A stretch of DNA of 64,000 nucleotides, from contig NZ_SHMP01000003.1 of assembly GCF_004217335.1 (NCBI RefSeq), positions 496,001 through 560,000 of the forward strand, in the 5' to 3' direction. Shown one piece after another: positions 30,184 through 40,013 of this stretch (positions within the stretch are counted from its first letter, which is position 1; each line of letters begins with the position of its first letter). This DNA is from Natrinema hispanicum (GTDB taxonomy: Archaea; Halobacteriota; Halobacteria; Halobacteriales; Natrialbaceae). The translations under genes and the position numbers were made by a program. The notes under the pieces are model-generated. The model was not told the DNA's origin and did not search any database. It was given only the letters and a program-made list of their open reading frames with translations.

Positions 30184-32322
30184 TCAGTCGACAAGGACCG
30201 TGTCCTCACCGAGCGTCGTTGCGCCGAGTGAGAACTCCCGCGTCGTCAGTCGGCTATTGAGCCCAAGAAAGGTCGCACCGTCGAGGCGAAGTCCGTCGTC
30301 GAGTTCGACGACGGCTGCGCCGACGTGGGCCGGTTTCTCCGACGCGACGATTGACTCGACCGTGGCCCGCTCGGCAGCAGTTTCGAACGGCCCACAGAAC
30401 ACGACGAACGACCGTGGCCCTGCAGGGAGCGGATACTGGCGACGCACCGACTCACGGTCAATACAGTCGAGCTCGGCACCGACGAGAAAGAACAGCCGGT
30501 GATCAGGGAGTGTCTCGGTGCTCGTCCCAGCACCGCCGTCAGTCGTCGCCATCGATGACGCCGGGTCGTCCACACCTGACGATGCGGCGTGGCGAAGATA
30601 GAGTTCGAGCAGCGACCGAAGGCCCGCTTTCGTGCCACGGCGTTTGTATAGTTCCGGTGCTCGAGAGAGCAGTTCTCGACGCGCGTCTTCTGGCCACCCG
30701 TCGTCGGGCTCGAGTGCGAGCCACTGTTCGAGCCACGAAAGGGCATCGCTCGGCACGGCGTGCGGGTCGAAGTAGCGGCCGATCCGCTCGATCTCCGTCT
30801 CGATATCGGCGAAGATCGATTCAAACACGGAGAGGTACTGGGCCAAGAACGCAGCCGAGCGATCGTTCTCCTGGTACAGTTCCGGGAGATAGCGGAGATA
30901 CGACTGACGTGGACAAAACGCCATAACAGCATCGACGCGCGGCGATGACTGTGGACTTCCCTCGAGTTGGAGTGCGACGAACAGGTACCGACCGACGGCG
31001 TTGCGTAACAGGATATCGTCCGGAGCGACCGAATCGGCAGTCGTCCAGTCGGCGTCGGCGTGTGCTGCCAGCGTCTCAGTCGCCGCGTCTTGCCACGTCT
31101 GTACGTCCGACCGGGAGTAATCCGAGAACGTCGACGCGAGCCGGGCAGGATCACTGCTGGCGAGGTCCCACACGGACGTGATCTCCAGTTCGCACAGGTC
31201 GTCAATGGCATCGGTCGGAACGATCTCGAGGTCGTCGACCCCGCTATCGAAGGGGACTGGACGATTCGTCGCGACGTAGCGAACTCGAACCTGCGTACTC
31301 GCGGTCGCCTGGGCACGTTCAAGGGCAAGACGGTGCCACTCGGTATCGTCCGTACCGGAGTCGTATCGATGGAGCGCAGTGCCGAGGGAGCGGTCCTGTC
31401 GTGGATGGCGTGCATGCTGGCGTCGTTCACGGAGCAGCCGACCGTGCCCGTTCGGACCGGTAGCTGCGTAGATCAGCCGGTCGTTGGATGAGAACGATCG
31501 TGCGACGATCGTTCGACACGGGCGCTCGAGCCGGTGGCGCTCGTGAAACGATTTCGACTCGGGATCCCGTTCGAACAGTGCTTGATGTCCGTTCTCGAGG
31601 CGGCCAGCGACGAAGAGCGTGTCACCGACCAGCGACAGCGCGGTCGGCACGAACGGACCGGCAGCTGCGACGAACGCGTCGTTCGTGAGCGGGAACCGTT
31701 CGTCGTGGTGATCCTCTCTGCCACCGAAGGATCGAATGACCGGTCCGCTGTCGGTGCGATCGAGGACGTATCCCTGGCCGTCGGCGTCGACGGTGAAATC
31801 GGCCGGGTTGACGAGAGCCGTGCTATGCGTGCGACGGGTGATATCGGGTCCGGTATCCCGCCCGACGGTTCGGATCCGGCCGACGCCGTCGAGAAGAGAG
31901 AGGGTTTCGTTCGCATGGGCGATCCGGATCGGGTCTGTTACGTCCGTCTCAATCGTCCTGATCGGCCGCTGGAGCCGGGCTGAAAGGACGGTGACGGAGC
32001 CGTCGGCACTGTCAGCGACGAAGATCCGATCGCCGTCGACACAGAGCGCGCAGGGAGTCGCGACGGCCCCATCGGAGCGATCCAAGAGGCGGTGAGTGCA
32101 GTCCGACGTCGGATCGTGTCGAGAGAGCGATCCTGACGAGCGAAGCGTGTATAGGTTCCCGCTCGAGTCGATCGCTACGTCGACGACATCCTCCGCGATC
32201 ATCGACCGGTCGATGGCAGTCGTCGTCGAGAGTTCGATACCGCCGTCACGGACATCGATATTCCGACCGACCCACTCCTGCCAGTCAGCGGTACTCGTCG
32301 TCGTCGCGTACGAAAAGTCCAC
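30184..32322 (-). CDS. Tail-protein-I-like baseplate protein with N-terminal propeller-like region
   Basis: A 712-residue protein with two parts. Residues 1-330 hold repeated short beta motifs (VDVAIDSSGNLYTL, LCVDGDRIFVADSADGSVTVL, FTVDADGQGYVLDR, LSLVGDTLFVAGRL) consistent with a beta-propeller. Residues 470-590, YLRYLPELYQENDRSAAFL through FDPHAVPSDALSWLEQWL and ELYKRRGTKAGLRSLLELYL, match the P2 gpI/TIGR02242 tail protein domain of contractile injection systems. It is the last gene of the cluster. The propeller may display a binding surface at the baseplate rim; this is inferred. Confidence 0.82.
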   Translation of the reverse strand: MDFSYATTTSTADWQEWVGRNIDVRDGGIELSTTTAIDRSMIAEDVVDVAIDSSGNLYTLRSSGSLSRHDPTSDCTHRLLDRSDGAVATPCALCVDGDRIFVADSADGSVTVLSARLQRPIRTIETDVTDPIRIAHANETLSLLDGVGRIRTVGRDTGPDITRRTHSTALVNPADFTVDADGQGYVLDRTDSGPVIRSFGGREDHHDERFPLTNDAFVAAAGPFVPTALSLVGDTLFVAGRLENGHQALFERDPESKSFHERHRLERPCRTIVARSFSSNDRLIYAATGPNGHGRLLRERRQHARHPRQDRSLGTALHRYDSGTDDTEWHRLALERAQATASTQVRVRYVATNRPVPFDSGVDDLEIVPTDAIDDLCELEITSVWDLASSDPARLASTFSDYSRSDVQTWQDAATETLAAHADADWTTADSVAPDDILLRNAVGRYLFVALQLEGSPQSSPRVDAVMAFCPRQSYLRYLPELYQENDRSAAFLAQYLSVFESIFADIETEIERIGRYFDPHAVPSDALSWLEQWLALEPDDGWPEDARRELLSRAPELYKRRGTKAGLRSLLELYLRHAASSGVDDPASSMATTDGGAGTSTETLPDHRLFFLVGAELDCIDRESVRRQYPLPAGPRSFVVFCGPFETAAERATVESIVASEKPAHVGAAVVELDDGLRLDGATFLGLNSRLTTREFSLGATTLGEDTVLVD

Positions 32323-32325
32323 GCG

Positions 32326-34299
32326 TTATTCACCTCCAGTGGCCGAGTCAGGCCGATTCGAAAGGGACGTCGTCACGTCTTCGACGGCGAACAGCGCGGT
32401 GTCGTCGATACGGACGGCACCATCGTCGATCGTCGCACCGCCGTGGGCAGTGATCGTGATCTCGTCGATCCGGTCGATCACGTCCAGTTCCGCAAGCAAC
32501 TCGACCAGATCGGTGCGGTGTAGCGTGTGGCCAAAGGGCCACCCGTCGCCCCCATTGCCCGTCAGTGGATGGACGAACTCCTCGATTGCCGTCCGAACAG
32601 CAGCGTCGTGGCCGCTGCCAGCGTATCGAGCCCGAGCACGTCCAGTAACCTCGATTTCGAGGCCGACGTACTGAGGGCCGGTTACACACACGCGATCGCC
32701 CAGTAGTTTTCGTTCCGAGACGTACTGACGAACGGCACGGACGAATCCCTCGCTCGGTTCCGGCGCACCGATGTCGGGCGGTGCAAAGGGGACGACGACG
32801 ATGGTGATCTCGTCGTCCTCGACGAGTACGTTCGTCCGACCGATCCGGAGTCCGGGCGTCTGCGCGGCAATCGAGCGGTAATCGTCGGCAGTGACTGCCC
32901 GGGATGGGACCCGGCGAGCGCGTCGAACGCGGGCGAGCGCGTCATCGACCGTCTCCCCGTCAGTGCCGCCAGTTGCCGCCGCCAGTGGTTCGACATCGAT
33001 GTCAGCGCTGTCGACTGGGCCGTCGACCGAGACGGTCGGATCGGAGACGTGCCAGACAGCGGTCGCCGGGACGTTCCCCGCCACGCCGCCACCGGCGACG
33101 TAGTCGGCGACGACGGAGGCATCGGCAGGTGGAACACGGCCCCTGATTCCGTCGCCGAACGTGACGGTTCCGTCCTCCCGATCGAGGACGAAATGGTCGT
33201 CGTCGGGACCGGACGCATCGAAGTCCGGAACCTCGTGCCACCGGTGGCCGTCGACGAATACCGTCGCAGAAAGCACCGGCGACCGCTCGAAGGCGTAGGT
33301 CTGGCCGTCGAGTGCCGGCACATCGTCGAGGCGATCGACAGCCGTCAGTTCCTCGTCGGTCACCGACAGGCGGTGGCTCACCGAGACGACGTTCGGTTCG
33401 ATGGCGTCGAACTGCGGCGGGATTTCGTATCCAGCCGTCTCGAGACGACACCGGAGCCACGTCCGTACCGACGAGTGGCTGTCAGTCGGTCGCTCGAGGG
33501 TGTCCGTGTCGCTCCCGGTCGCCGATCGATCGTCGGGCAGCGCTAGCGTGAGCTGGCCGCCCCGATAGAACGCGTTCGTCCCATCGGTCTCGACTGTGAG
33601 CCGACGCCACACGTCGTCGTCTTCGTGGCGGTACTCCCAGACCGGGTCGACAGAGGGGGTAAACGACGGGTCGCTTGATCCGTGTGTTGCCGGCTCGGGT
33701 AGGTCCGCGTCGTGATAGCGAACGGTCAGGGTCATCGTTCGTGTGTGAGCGAACGGGTCGGCGTCGAATCCCAGATAGAACATGTCTCCGGCAGCAGGGT
33801 CGTCGCCGAACGCGCGGTAGAACATTCCTTCAGTCCGGTTTGCATGCGTGTTATCGGTTTTCCCAGCGTCGGTTACCGTCAGCACACACTCGAGTGTCGC
33901 GGCCGTCAGCGTAACCGGGTGATCCGTTTCGAACCAGTAGCTGGCATCGGCGTCGTCGGCGTCAGTGGCCGAAAGCCGCGTCCCGGCCGGGACGTGCGCC
34001 CACGCAGTATCGGCTGGGAGTTGTAACCGGAGCCGCGTTGACGCTGGTGTCGGCGGCCGTCGGCGCTCATCGAGCAACGAGAGATATTTCTCGCGGTGAT
34101 CGTCCGTGACTCTGTCGAGTTGGTAGATGTACGTTTCCGTCAGCCAGGCCAATACCTCGAGGATCGCGATACCGGGGTCGTGCGGGTTGAGGTCGGTCCA
34201 CTCCTCGGCGTAGGCCGGAATCAGATTCGTCGCCTCGGTCAGAATCTCCTCGTAGGTTCTGTCGTCGAGTTCCGGGACGTCAATTCCCACGGTGCTCAC
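32326..34299 (-). CDS. Baseplate J/gp47-like wedge protein (smaller paralogue)
   Basis: A 657-residue protein. The start LDDRTYEEILTEATNLIP and LNPHDPGIAILEVLAWLTE are the N-terminal signature of the putative baseplate assembly protein family (TIGR02243, related to T4 gp6/P2 gpJ). Later motifs are FGDGIRGRVPP, VAGGGVAGNV and the C-terminal HPLTGNGGDGWPFG. In Afp/PVC-type systems such proteins (Afp11/Afp12) form the wedge ring around the spike. It lies 3 bp upstream of the tail-I gene and is paralogous to the next 1060-residue protein. Confidence 0.87.
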   Translation of the reverse strand: MSTVGIDVPELDDRTYEEILTEATNLIPAYAEEWTDLNPHDPGIAILEVLAWLTETYIYQLDRVTDDHREKYLSLLDERRRPPTPASTRLRLQLPADTAWAHVPAGTRLSATDADDADASYWFETDHPVTLTAATLECVLTVTDAGKTDNTHANRTEGMFYRAFGDDPAAGDMFYLGFDADPFAHTRTMTLTVRYHDADLPEPATHGSSDPSFTPSVDPVWEYRHEDDDVWRRLTVETDGTNAFYRGGQLTLALPDDRSATGSDTDTLERPTDSHSSVRTWLRCRLETAGYEIPPQFDAIEPNVVSVSHRLSVTDEELTAVDRLDDVPALDGQTYAFERSPVLSATVFVDGHRWHEVPDFDASGPDDDHFVLDREDGTVTFGDGIRGRVPPADASVVADYVAGGGVAGNVPATAVWHVSDPTVSVDGPVDSADIDVEPLAAATGGTDGETVDDALARVRRARRVPSRAVTADDYRSIAAQTPGLRIGRTNVLVEDDEITIVVVPFAPPDIGAPEPSEGFVRAVRQYVSERKLLGDRVCVTGPQYVGLEIEVTGRARARYAGSGHDAAVRTAIEEFVHPLTGNGGDGWPFGHTLHRTDLVELLAELDVIDRIDEITITAHGGATIDDGAVRIDDTALFAVEDVTTSLSNRPDSATGGE

Positions 34300-34365
34300 C
34301 TCCGGAAACGTGAGGATCGGGAGAGCGATTCAGTCCCCGTGTCCACGCTCGGCGACTCGGTTGGA

Positions 34366-37300
34366 TCATGAATGCTCCCCTCCCGTCATCGAGACGATCA
34401 CCTCGTGAGTGCCGCTACAGACGAGCGCGTCCGGTGGAAGCGATGCCACCGCCTCACGCCCGGACCGCGACGTGACGTCGCCATCGACCTCGACCGTCAC
34501 GCCGAGGTCATTCACAGCATCGACATGTTTGGTGTCAGTAACGACATCGATAAGCGCATCCACAGACGGCTTCGCGCCGAAGGACCATCCCTCGCCACCG
34601 TTTCCGTCGAGCGGATGCAAGAACTCGTCGAGTCGCCGTTCGACAGCCGTTTTGAGGAGCGAGATGCTCGTGGTATCTGCCATAGACAGGGTGACTGAGA
34701 CCGACACTTCGGCGTATGTCGGGCCGCGGACGACGATCCGGGACGCATCGGATTCGACAAGCGACACGGGTGCGCGTTCGCGTACCGTCTCACGAACCCG
34801 TTGCTCGAGTTCCATCGAAGGCATCGGTTTCTCTCGTCGTGTTTGTGGAACGATCAGCAGGACAATATCGCCGTCGTCGGTGGCACCACACGGGTTGCAG
34901 GCGACTTTCGCTAGTTCTCGAAACGCCGCAGTGGCTACCTGTTCGTAGTCCGACGGAGTGACCGCCCGGCCCCGGTGTTTGAGCTGGGTGGTGGTGCGGG
35001 ACACGAGCGCGTCTCTGGGTTCGGTGTCGGCACCACCGTCGGCTGGCTTCGGGTTCGAGACGTCCTCAACCAGCGAGATCGAACTCGTGAGCTCAGTGAT
35101 CGTGTCGGCCGCAACGTTCCCGTCTCGGCCACCGCCAGTCGTATATGTTGCAGTAATATTCTTCTGTCCGGACGGTGGGATCCGTCCCCTGTTCCCGTCC
35201 CCGAAGCTGACGGTCCCATCGATCTTGTCGACGACGTAGTGTCGATCCGTCGGCGCTGAATCGAGCATGTCCGAGACCTGTTGCCATCGAACCCACCACT
35301 CCGTCACGTCACCGCTTGCGTCAGTGACGCGCCGAACGTCTTCGGGACGCTCGGCGAGGAGGTCACGCCGCTCGCTGGTTGACAGCGTCTCGAACTCGTC
35401 GACCCACACGTCGATGTCGATGACTGGCGCGTGGGCACACGCAAACGACTGGTCGTGTGATCCGTCGCTCGAGCCGAGGACCTCGTCTTCGATCGTTCGG
35501 GTGTTGAAAGCCCACTGTGTGTTCGGATACAGCCCCTCGAGGGTTGGTGGAGCCGTCGCCCGATGACGCAGCCGATCGGTCTCACCAGTCGATCGTACCG
35601 ACTGTGCGTCGGCGTCTAAAGACCGATCGAATTCGTCTTGTGTGACGCGGACCCGGATCCAGTGGCGCTGCCGGCCGAATAACTCGAACGCGGTCGTCGG
35701 TTCGGGAAACGTCAGCCTGACCATGCCGCGTTCGGTCAAGCCACCAGTCCGGTCTTGCACCGTGAGTTTCGACCAGTCGCGTTCGTCGGGGTCTACACAG
35801 TACTCCCAGCGCATGCCGGGATCGAACGAACGCGGATACGTGCTGTCCTCGATCGGGACAAAGATGGAGAGCGGTCCATCACGAAGCGTCTCATCGAAAC
35901 CAAGGTACAGCGTCTGCGTCTCATCGGGCAGTTGCACAAACGGCGTCAGTGGACCGTCGCGTTCCGGGGACACGCTGCGTATAGACGCGTTGTTCTTCAT
36001 TCGGATCGTCTCGAACGATTGTCGGTCACAGTCGTAGTGGATCGACACACCGCCAAAGCGTGGCGAGTCGGGCGAGTTACCGAGCGATCCGTGTGCGCCA
36101 GCATCGGTGATATCGAAGGACGGCTGGCCGTAGTTCCCACGGACCAGCCGAGCGCGGATCCAGACGTTTTCGTGGCCGGATACCGCCGTCGGCTCGATGT
36201 CTGTGGGGACCGAAAAGCGAACACGACCGGCCGTTCGCAAATCGTTCGTCTCATCTGTGAGGACGGGCAGGCGACTCCAGCCGCTGCCGGTCCAGTATTC
36301 CCAGGAGAGTTCCGGCGGCCCATCGAGTACCCCGACGCCCTGAGTCGGCGATACGTCCCCGTCATGCTCGTTGGCACCGACGGTGACCTCCTCGGTGGCG
36401 TCGGGATCGGCCACGGTATCGATCCCATCCGCATCGGGATTGGCAGGCGGCTCGAACTGCACTTCGACGATGCCGTCTCGTTTGGTAAACGCTTCCTCGG
36501 ACGCGACGTAGAACGTCGAAGGCGGGTGTGGCAATCGTCCGAGTGGGCGAACGTCACCCTCGTCCGTCGAAAGCGGTACGTCGTTCGACAGCAAGCGGTC
36601 AGGAGCGAGCCCATCCTCACGCGTGTCGCGACCGACGCTGGCCGAGATCGATTGGAGACGCATCGAGAACGGCTCGGAAAGGGATCCGCCACCGGCGATT
36701 CGGCAGCGAAGCCAGCGGCTCTCGACGCCGTCGATGGTGTGGCGAACCGTCTCCCCGGGGAGCCGAAATCGCAGTTCGACTTGATCGTCGTCCACCCGTG
36801 ATGACGACCCCGACTGCAGTCGCTTCTGGAGCGTGTCGAGTCCGGGTTCGTCATCGCCCGACGTGTGGCAACTCCATGGCTCGAGTGGCTGCCACCCGAC
36901 TGTCCCGTCGTCGGCTTCGCCGTAGTACTCCCAGACGAGTTCGGTCTCGAGGACAGACCTGTCGACGGTCGTCTCCGCCGTTATCGTGAGTGGAGAGCCG
37001 GCCTCGAGCGTGAGGAGGTCGTCGTGAGCCAGATACAGGACGTGTTCCTGTACGTTCTCGCCGGAGAACAGTTCGACGGGGTCATCGCCAGTTCGGAGTT
37101 CGCTGTGGTCGACGATCCGATCCGCGGACGGATCGACCGCAATCACGTCCGTCAGCGACGCGCCGGTCGCCTCGAACCCGCCATCCTGTGGGAGTTCGAA
37201 GAGTTGTGTCGGTCCATCACTCGGTTCCGCAGCTGCTTGCGTCCCACCAGGGATCGCGACGTTTCGATCGATGTCAGTCGACACCTCGAACGTCACTGGG

Positions 37301-37548
37301 AGCCGCGCGGCCTGTGGCGGCCGTCTGTCGAACCCGAGTGCGTCGAGGAACGCGAGCCGGTGTTTTGCAGGCACGTCGTTTAACCGCCGGATCACGTCCT
37401 CGCCGAGTTGGGAGAAGATTCGCAACAGAACCGTCGCGTTGTCGTCCGTCGACGGATCCCACGACTCGGTGTACTGTGCTGCGAGCTCCCGTAGCTCGGT
37501 ATACAACGCTTCTCGGTCCCTGTCGTCGACGACCGGTCGTTGGCTCAT
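34366..37548 (-). CDS. Baseplate J/gp6-like wedge protein (large paralogue)
   Basis: A 1060-residue protein with the same signatures as its neighbour: FGDGNRGRIPP, TTGGGRDGNVAADTI and HPLDGNGGEGWSFG, but with a long central insertion of beta-rich repeats (several W-x-R-x-R-L/V strand pairs such as WIRARLVRGNYGQP and HWIRVRVTQDEF). It is probably the inner wedge subunit (Afp11-like). Its ATG overlaps the gp25-like gene stop by 4 bp. A 66-bp gap separates it from the 657-residue paralogue. Confidence 0.85.
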   Translation of the reverse strand: MSQRPVVDDRDREALYTELRELAAQYTESWDPSTDDNATVLLRIFSQLGEDVIRRLNDVPAKHRLAFLDALGFDRRPPQAARLPVTFEVSTDIDRNVAIPGGTQAAAEPSDGPTQLFELPQDGGFEATGASLTDVIAVDPSADRIVDHSELRTGDDPVELFSGENVQEHVLYLAHDDLLTLEAGSPLTITAETTVDRSVLETELVWEYYGEADDGTVGWQPLEPWSCHTSGDDEPGLDTLQKRLQSGSSSRVDDDQVELRFRLPGETVRHTIDGVESRWLRCRIAGGGSLSEPFSMRLQSISASVGRDTREDGLAPDRLLSNDVPLSTDEGDVRPLGRLPHPPSTFYVASEEAFTKRDGIVEVQFEPPANPDADGIDTVADPDATEEVTVGANEHDGDVSPTQGVGVLDGPPELSWEYWTGSGWSRLPVLTDETNDLRTAGRVRFSVPTDIEPTAVSGHENVWIRARLVRGNYGQPSFDITDAGAHGSLGNSPDSPRFGGVSIHYDCDRQSFETIRMKNNASIRSVSPERDGPLTPFVQLPDETQTLYLGFDETLRDGPLSIFVPIEDSTYPRSFDPGMRWEYCVDPDERDWSKLTVQDRTGGLTERGMVRLTFPEPTTAFELFGRQRHWIRVRVTQDEFDRSLDADAQSVRSTGETDRLRHRATAPPTLEGLYPNTQWAFNTRTIEDEVLGSSDGSHDQSFACAHAPVIDIDVWVDEFETLSTSERRDLLAERPEDVRRVTDASGDVTEWWVRWQQVSDMLDSAPTDRHYVVDKIDGTVSFGDGNRGRIPPSGQKNITATYTTGGGRDGNVAADTITELTSSISLVEDVSNPKPADGGADTEPRDALVSRTTTQLKHRGRAVTPSDYEQVATAAFRELAKVACNPCGATDDGDIVLLIVPQTRREKPMPSMELEQRVRETVRERAPVSLVESDASRIVVRGPTYAEVSVSVTLSMADTTSISLLKTAVERRLDEFLHPLDGNGGEGWSFGAKPSVDALIDVVTDTKHVDAVNDLGVTVEVDGDVTSRSGREAVASLPPDALVCSGTHEVIVSMTGGEHS

Positions 37549-37943
37549 CCATCACCCTCCGTGATGTAGAACGGATACACCATATTCGAGAGACTATTGG
37601 TCGTTCGTACCCGGTACTCGATCTCGATGTGAACCACGGTCGGCTTTTCATCGGCCAGTCGTGCGTCGATGTCTTCGATGTCGATTCTGGGCTCCCACTG
37701 GACGAGCGCTTCACGAACACTGCTTTCGATGAGATTCAACGTTGCTGGCGTCACGGCCGAAAACACGTGGTCGTGAATTGCACAGCCGAATTCGGGTCGC
37801 ATCACCCGCTCACCTTTGGCGGTTCCGAGAATAATACGGATCGCGTCCCGGATATCGTCCTCGGCGTCGGCAGTCCGGACCGAGCCTCGAGGGTCCGTCT
37901 CCACTGGAAACGCCCAGCCCGTTCCAAGAAATGCATCCGACAT
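37545..37943 (-). CDS. gp25/GPW-like baseplate wedge protein
   Basis: A 132-residue protein with FLGTGWAFPV at the N-terminus and RPEFGCAIHDHVF in the middle, the classic gp25/W lysozyme-like family motifs (Afp9, TssE, T4 gp25). In contractile systems this subunit links the wedge to the first sheath ring, so its presence argues that a sheath is or was part of the machine. Overlaps the 1060-residue wedge gene by 4 bp and lies 3 bp after the PAAR gene. Confidence 0.92.
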   Translation of the reverse strand: MSDAFLGTGWAFPVETDPRGSVRTADAEDDIRDAIRIILGTAKGERVMRPEFGCAIHDHVFSAVTPATLNLIESSVREALVQWEPRIDIEDIDARLADEKPTVVHIEIEYRVRTTNSLSNMVYPFYITEGDG

Positions 37944-37946
37944 GGA

Positions 37947-38237
37947 TCAGCCGATCAGAACTGTTTGACACCCGCTCGCGATCGTATTCGGCGGGCCGCT
38001 TTCGACGATGGTATCACCCATTCGCGCGGCGGGCATCCCGTTGATCAACACGCTCGTACTCCCCTTCGAGACGGTGCCGCCCACGTGGGGAACGGTCCCC
38101 GTGACGAGCGGACACGTGTGGACGTCCACCAGCGCCCGCCATGCGGGTTGCTTCCCGATCACGACGTTCGGACTGGCAGTCCCAGTAAGTGGTGTCCCGT
38201 GTGCCGTCTGATCGCCGAGCCTTGCTGCAGGTTTCAT
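37947..38237 (-). CDS. PAAR-domain spike tip protein
   Basis: A 96-residue PAAR protein: MKPAARLGDQTAHG at the start, HTCPLVTGTVPHVGG in the centre and GMPAARMGDTIV near the end, giving the double PAAR motif with His and Cys residues that bind a zinc ion at the sharp tip of VgrG-like spikes. It is complete and has no C-terminal effector domain. It sits between the spike and gp25 genes, as in Afp/PVC clusters (Afp10 position). Confidence 0.92.
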   Translation of the reverse strand: MKPAARLGDQTAHGTPLTGTASPNVVIGKQPAWRALVDVHTCPLVTGTVPHVGGTVSKGSTSVLINGMPAARMGDTIVESGPPNTIASGCQTVLIG

Positions 38238-38248
38238 ACTCGTCTTAT

Positions 38249-38986
38249 CTAATTCAATTTGATTAAACTGCCTTTAATATTTACTATGCCAGTCCCATTG
38301 ACGTCAATCATCGATCCGGAGAGCGAGAGTTTCGCCTTACTATCGATATCTATCGGTCCGTTCCCCGAAATCGTGAGTCCCTTCGTTCCGGAGAGCTCTA
38401 TCGAGTTTCCGTCGAGAGCAATCGTCGATGCCGACAGCGAGAGTTTCGATTTCGCATCGATCTCGACTGTCCCGTTTTCCGAATCGAGCGTGATACTGTT
38501 GTCGGCTTTCTCGTCACGGATCCGAATCGTTTCGGACGTCCCTGAATCGTCGATCACGATCTCGTTGCCGTCAGTCGTCCGAATCGTGATGCTGCCGTCG
38601 TCGGCGTCGTCGAACGCGATGGTGTGATCGCTACGGGACCGTATCTCGCGGATGTCGTTTTTCCCATTGGCGTTCGTCTGCGGTGGTTTCTGCGTACCGT
38701 TCCACAGCGCACCGATGACGAACGGTCTGTGAACGTCGCCGTTCTCGAAGGCGACGAGCACTTCGTCGTCGATCTCCGGCAGAAAGTAGGTACCGTACTC
38801 GGTGCCTGCCATCTCGGTCGCGATCCGGGCCCAGTGGCTCTCGTCGTCGGCCTCACGCCACGGGAACCGGAGCTTCACCCGACCGAGGTCCTTCGGGTCC
38901 TCGTTGTCCGTCACGATCCCGACGGCGACGCCGCGGATGCCGCCGTCGTCCGTGCCACCGCCGTCGATGAATCCGGTGGGTCTCAT
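38249..38986 (-). CDS. gp5/VgrG-like spike protein (baseplate assembly protein V)
   Basis: A 245-residue protein. Residues 18-110 form the OB-fold (VGIVTDNEDPKDLGRVKLRFPW and YFLPEIDDEVLVAFENGD) of gp5/gpV proteins. Residues 130-245 are repeated beta strands (ITIRTTDG, IEIDAK-type and LSLSGS units) that would trimerise into the needle. It corresponds to Afp8. No enzymatic lysozyme domain is present. The stop lies 11 bp before the PAAR start and the ATG overlaps the gp27-like gene. Confidence 0.92.
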   Translation of the reverse strand: MRPTGFIDGGGTDDGGIRGVAVGIVTDNEDPKDLGRVKLRFPWREADDESHWARIATEMAGTEYGTYFLPEIDDEVLVAFENGDVHRPFVIGALWNGTQKPPQTNANGKNDIREIRSRSDHTIAFDDADDGSITIRTTDGNEIVIDDSGTSETIRIRDEKADNSITLDSENGTVEIDAKSKLSLSASTIALDGNSIELSGTKGLTISGNGPIDIDSKAKLSLSGSMIDVNGTGIVNIKGSLIKLN

Positions 38987-40011
38987 GAAGACACCTCCGT
39001 TACGTCGAACGACGTTCGATAGCCAGCGCTTCCCATCCGGTGAGTCGCGGCGGTTACGTAGTAGTCCGACGAGAAACGCTCGCCCAGTTCCTCGAGTCGG
39101 ACGACGGCACCGGCCCTGATCGCCGGCGTGCCGTCGGCTTCACCGTGACCGGTGATGACGCCGTCAGAGAATCGGTTCAGTTTCGTTTCGGCGACTCGCT
39201 TCGCTTCGTTCCGTGACATCGCTTGAACTCGAAACACTTCCTTGTAGTTCGCGTTCGGGCTGCCAGCGGTGGCGACGATCTCCGATTTGTTCTGGCCGTC
39301 CCAACTCCGAACCTCGACTTCGTCGACCTGCGTTCGTTGCGTGATCTCCGCATAGAAATCGTGGAGTGCCTCGCCGTACCACAGTTCGGTGACCGGCTCG
39401 TCGTCCTCGGCTTTCGCCGAGTGAGGTCGAAACCGGACGGTATCCCGTTCGGCGTAGAACTCGAATCCGTAGGTCTCGGCCAGCTGCTGGACGAACCGGT
39501 AATCGCTTTGTCCGTCCTGGATCAACGTTTTGCGGTTGATCGACGCGTCCGAGACGTCGACCGTCGAAAACGAGTACGACGATAGCACGTCCGAGACGGC
39601 CTCTCCGACGGTCGTCTCCGTCCACGAATTCGAACCCGTTCCCTGCATGAGCTCCCAGAGCAGCCCGTAGCCGGAGACCGTAACTGACGGTCCCCGATCG
39701 GTCGTGAATTCGGCGTTGATCGACCGAATCGAACCAGTCAACAGTGGTGTGAGGGTTCCGTCGCCGCCATATCCCATCGCGATTTCGATAGCCGTCCCGA
39801 TCGCAAAATCGTCCCACGTCAGCCCGCTGAACTCGCCGAGTTCCTCGTCGAACGGGAAGTTGAGGGTGAACGAAAACCGGTCTGCGCCGTCGAGCGTCGT
39901 CTCGACGACGAGATCTGCGATTCGACCACCCGGTTCCTGAAACGTCGTGTCGCCGACATCGACCCTGAACCGCGGTGAGTAACGTGGCTGAATGCTCGTT
40001 CCAGTCTGCAT
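38983..40011 (-). CDS. gp27/gpD-like hub protein (phage late control D family)
   Basis: A 342-residue protein with YSPRFRVDVGDTTFQEPGG at the N-terminus, DRFSFTLNFPFDEE, and LIQDGQSDYRFVQQLAETYGFEFYAERD in the middle, which are hallmarks of the gpD/VgrG N-terminal hub fold (T4 gp27). It forms the pseudo-hexameric ring joining the tube to the trimeric spike. It is encoded separately from the spike, as in gpD/gpV systems. Overlap of 4 bp with the spike gene. Confidence 0.9.
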   Translation of the reverse strand: MQTGTSIQPRYSPRFRVDVGDTTFQEPGGRIADLVVETTLDGADRFSFTLNFPFDEELGEFSGLTWDDFAIGTAIEIAMGYGGDGTLTPLLTGSIRSINAEFTTDRGPSVTVSGYGLLWELMQGTGSNSWTETTVGEAVSDVLSSYSFSTVDVSDASINRKTLIQDGQSDYRFVQQLAETYGFEFYAERDTVRFRPHSAKAEDDEPVTELWYGEALHDFYAEITQRTQVDEVEVRSWDGQNKSEIVATAGSPNANYKEVFRVQAMSRNEAKRVAETKLNRFSDGVITGHGEADGTPAIRAGAVVRLEELGERFSSDYYVTAATHRMGSAGYRTSFDVTEVSS

Positions 40012-40013
40012 AG

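Noticed and set aside
35755..38252. Plus-strand open frames of about 350 codons across the baseplate genes
   Set aside because: They are antisense to the large wedge, gp25 and PAAR genes, which have clear family motifs on the minus strand. Their Arg-rich composition is typical of GC-rich antisense frames.
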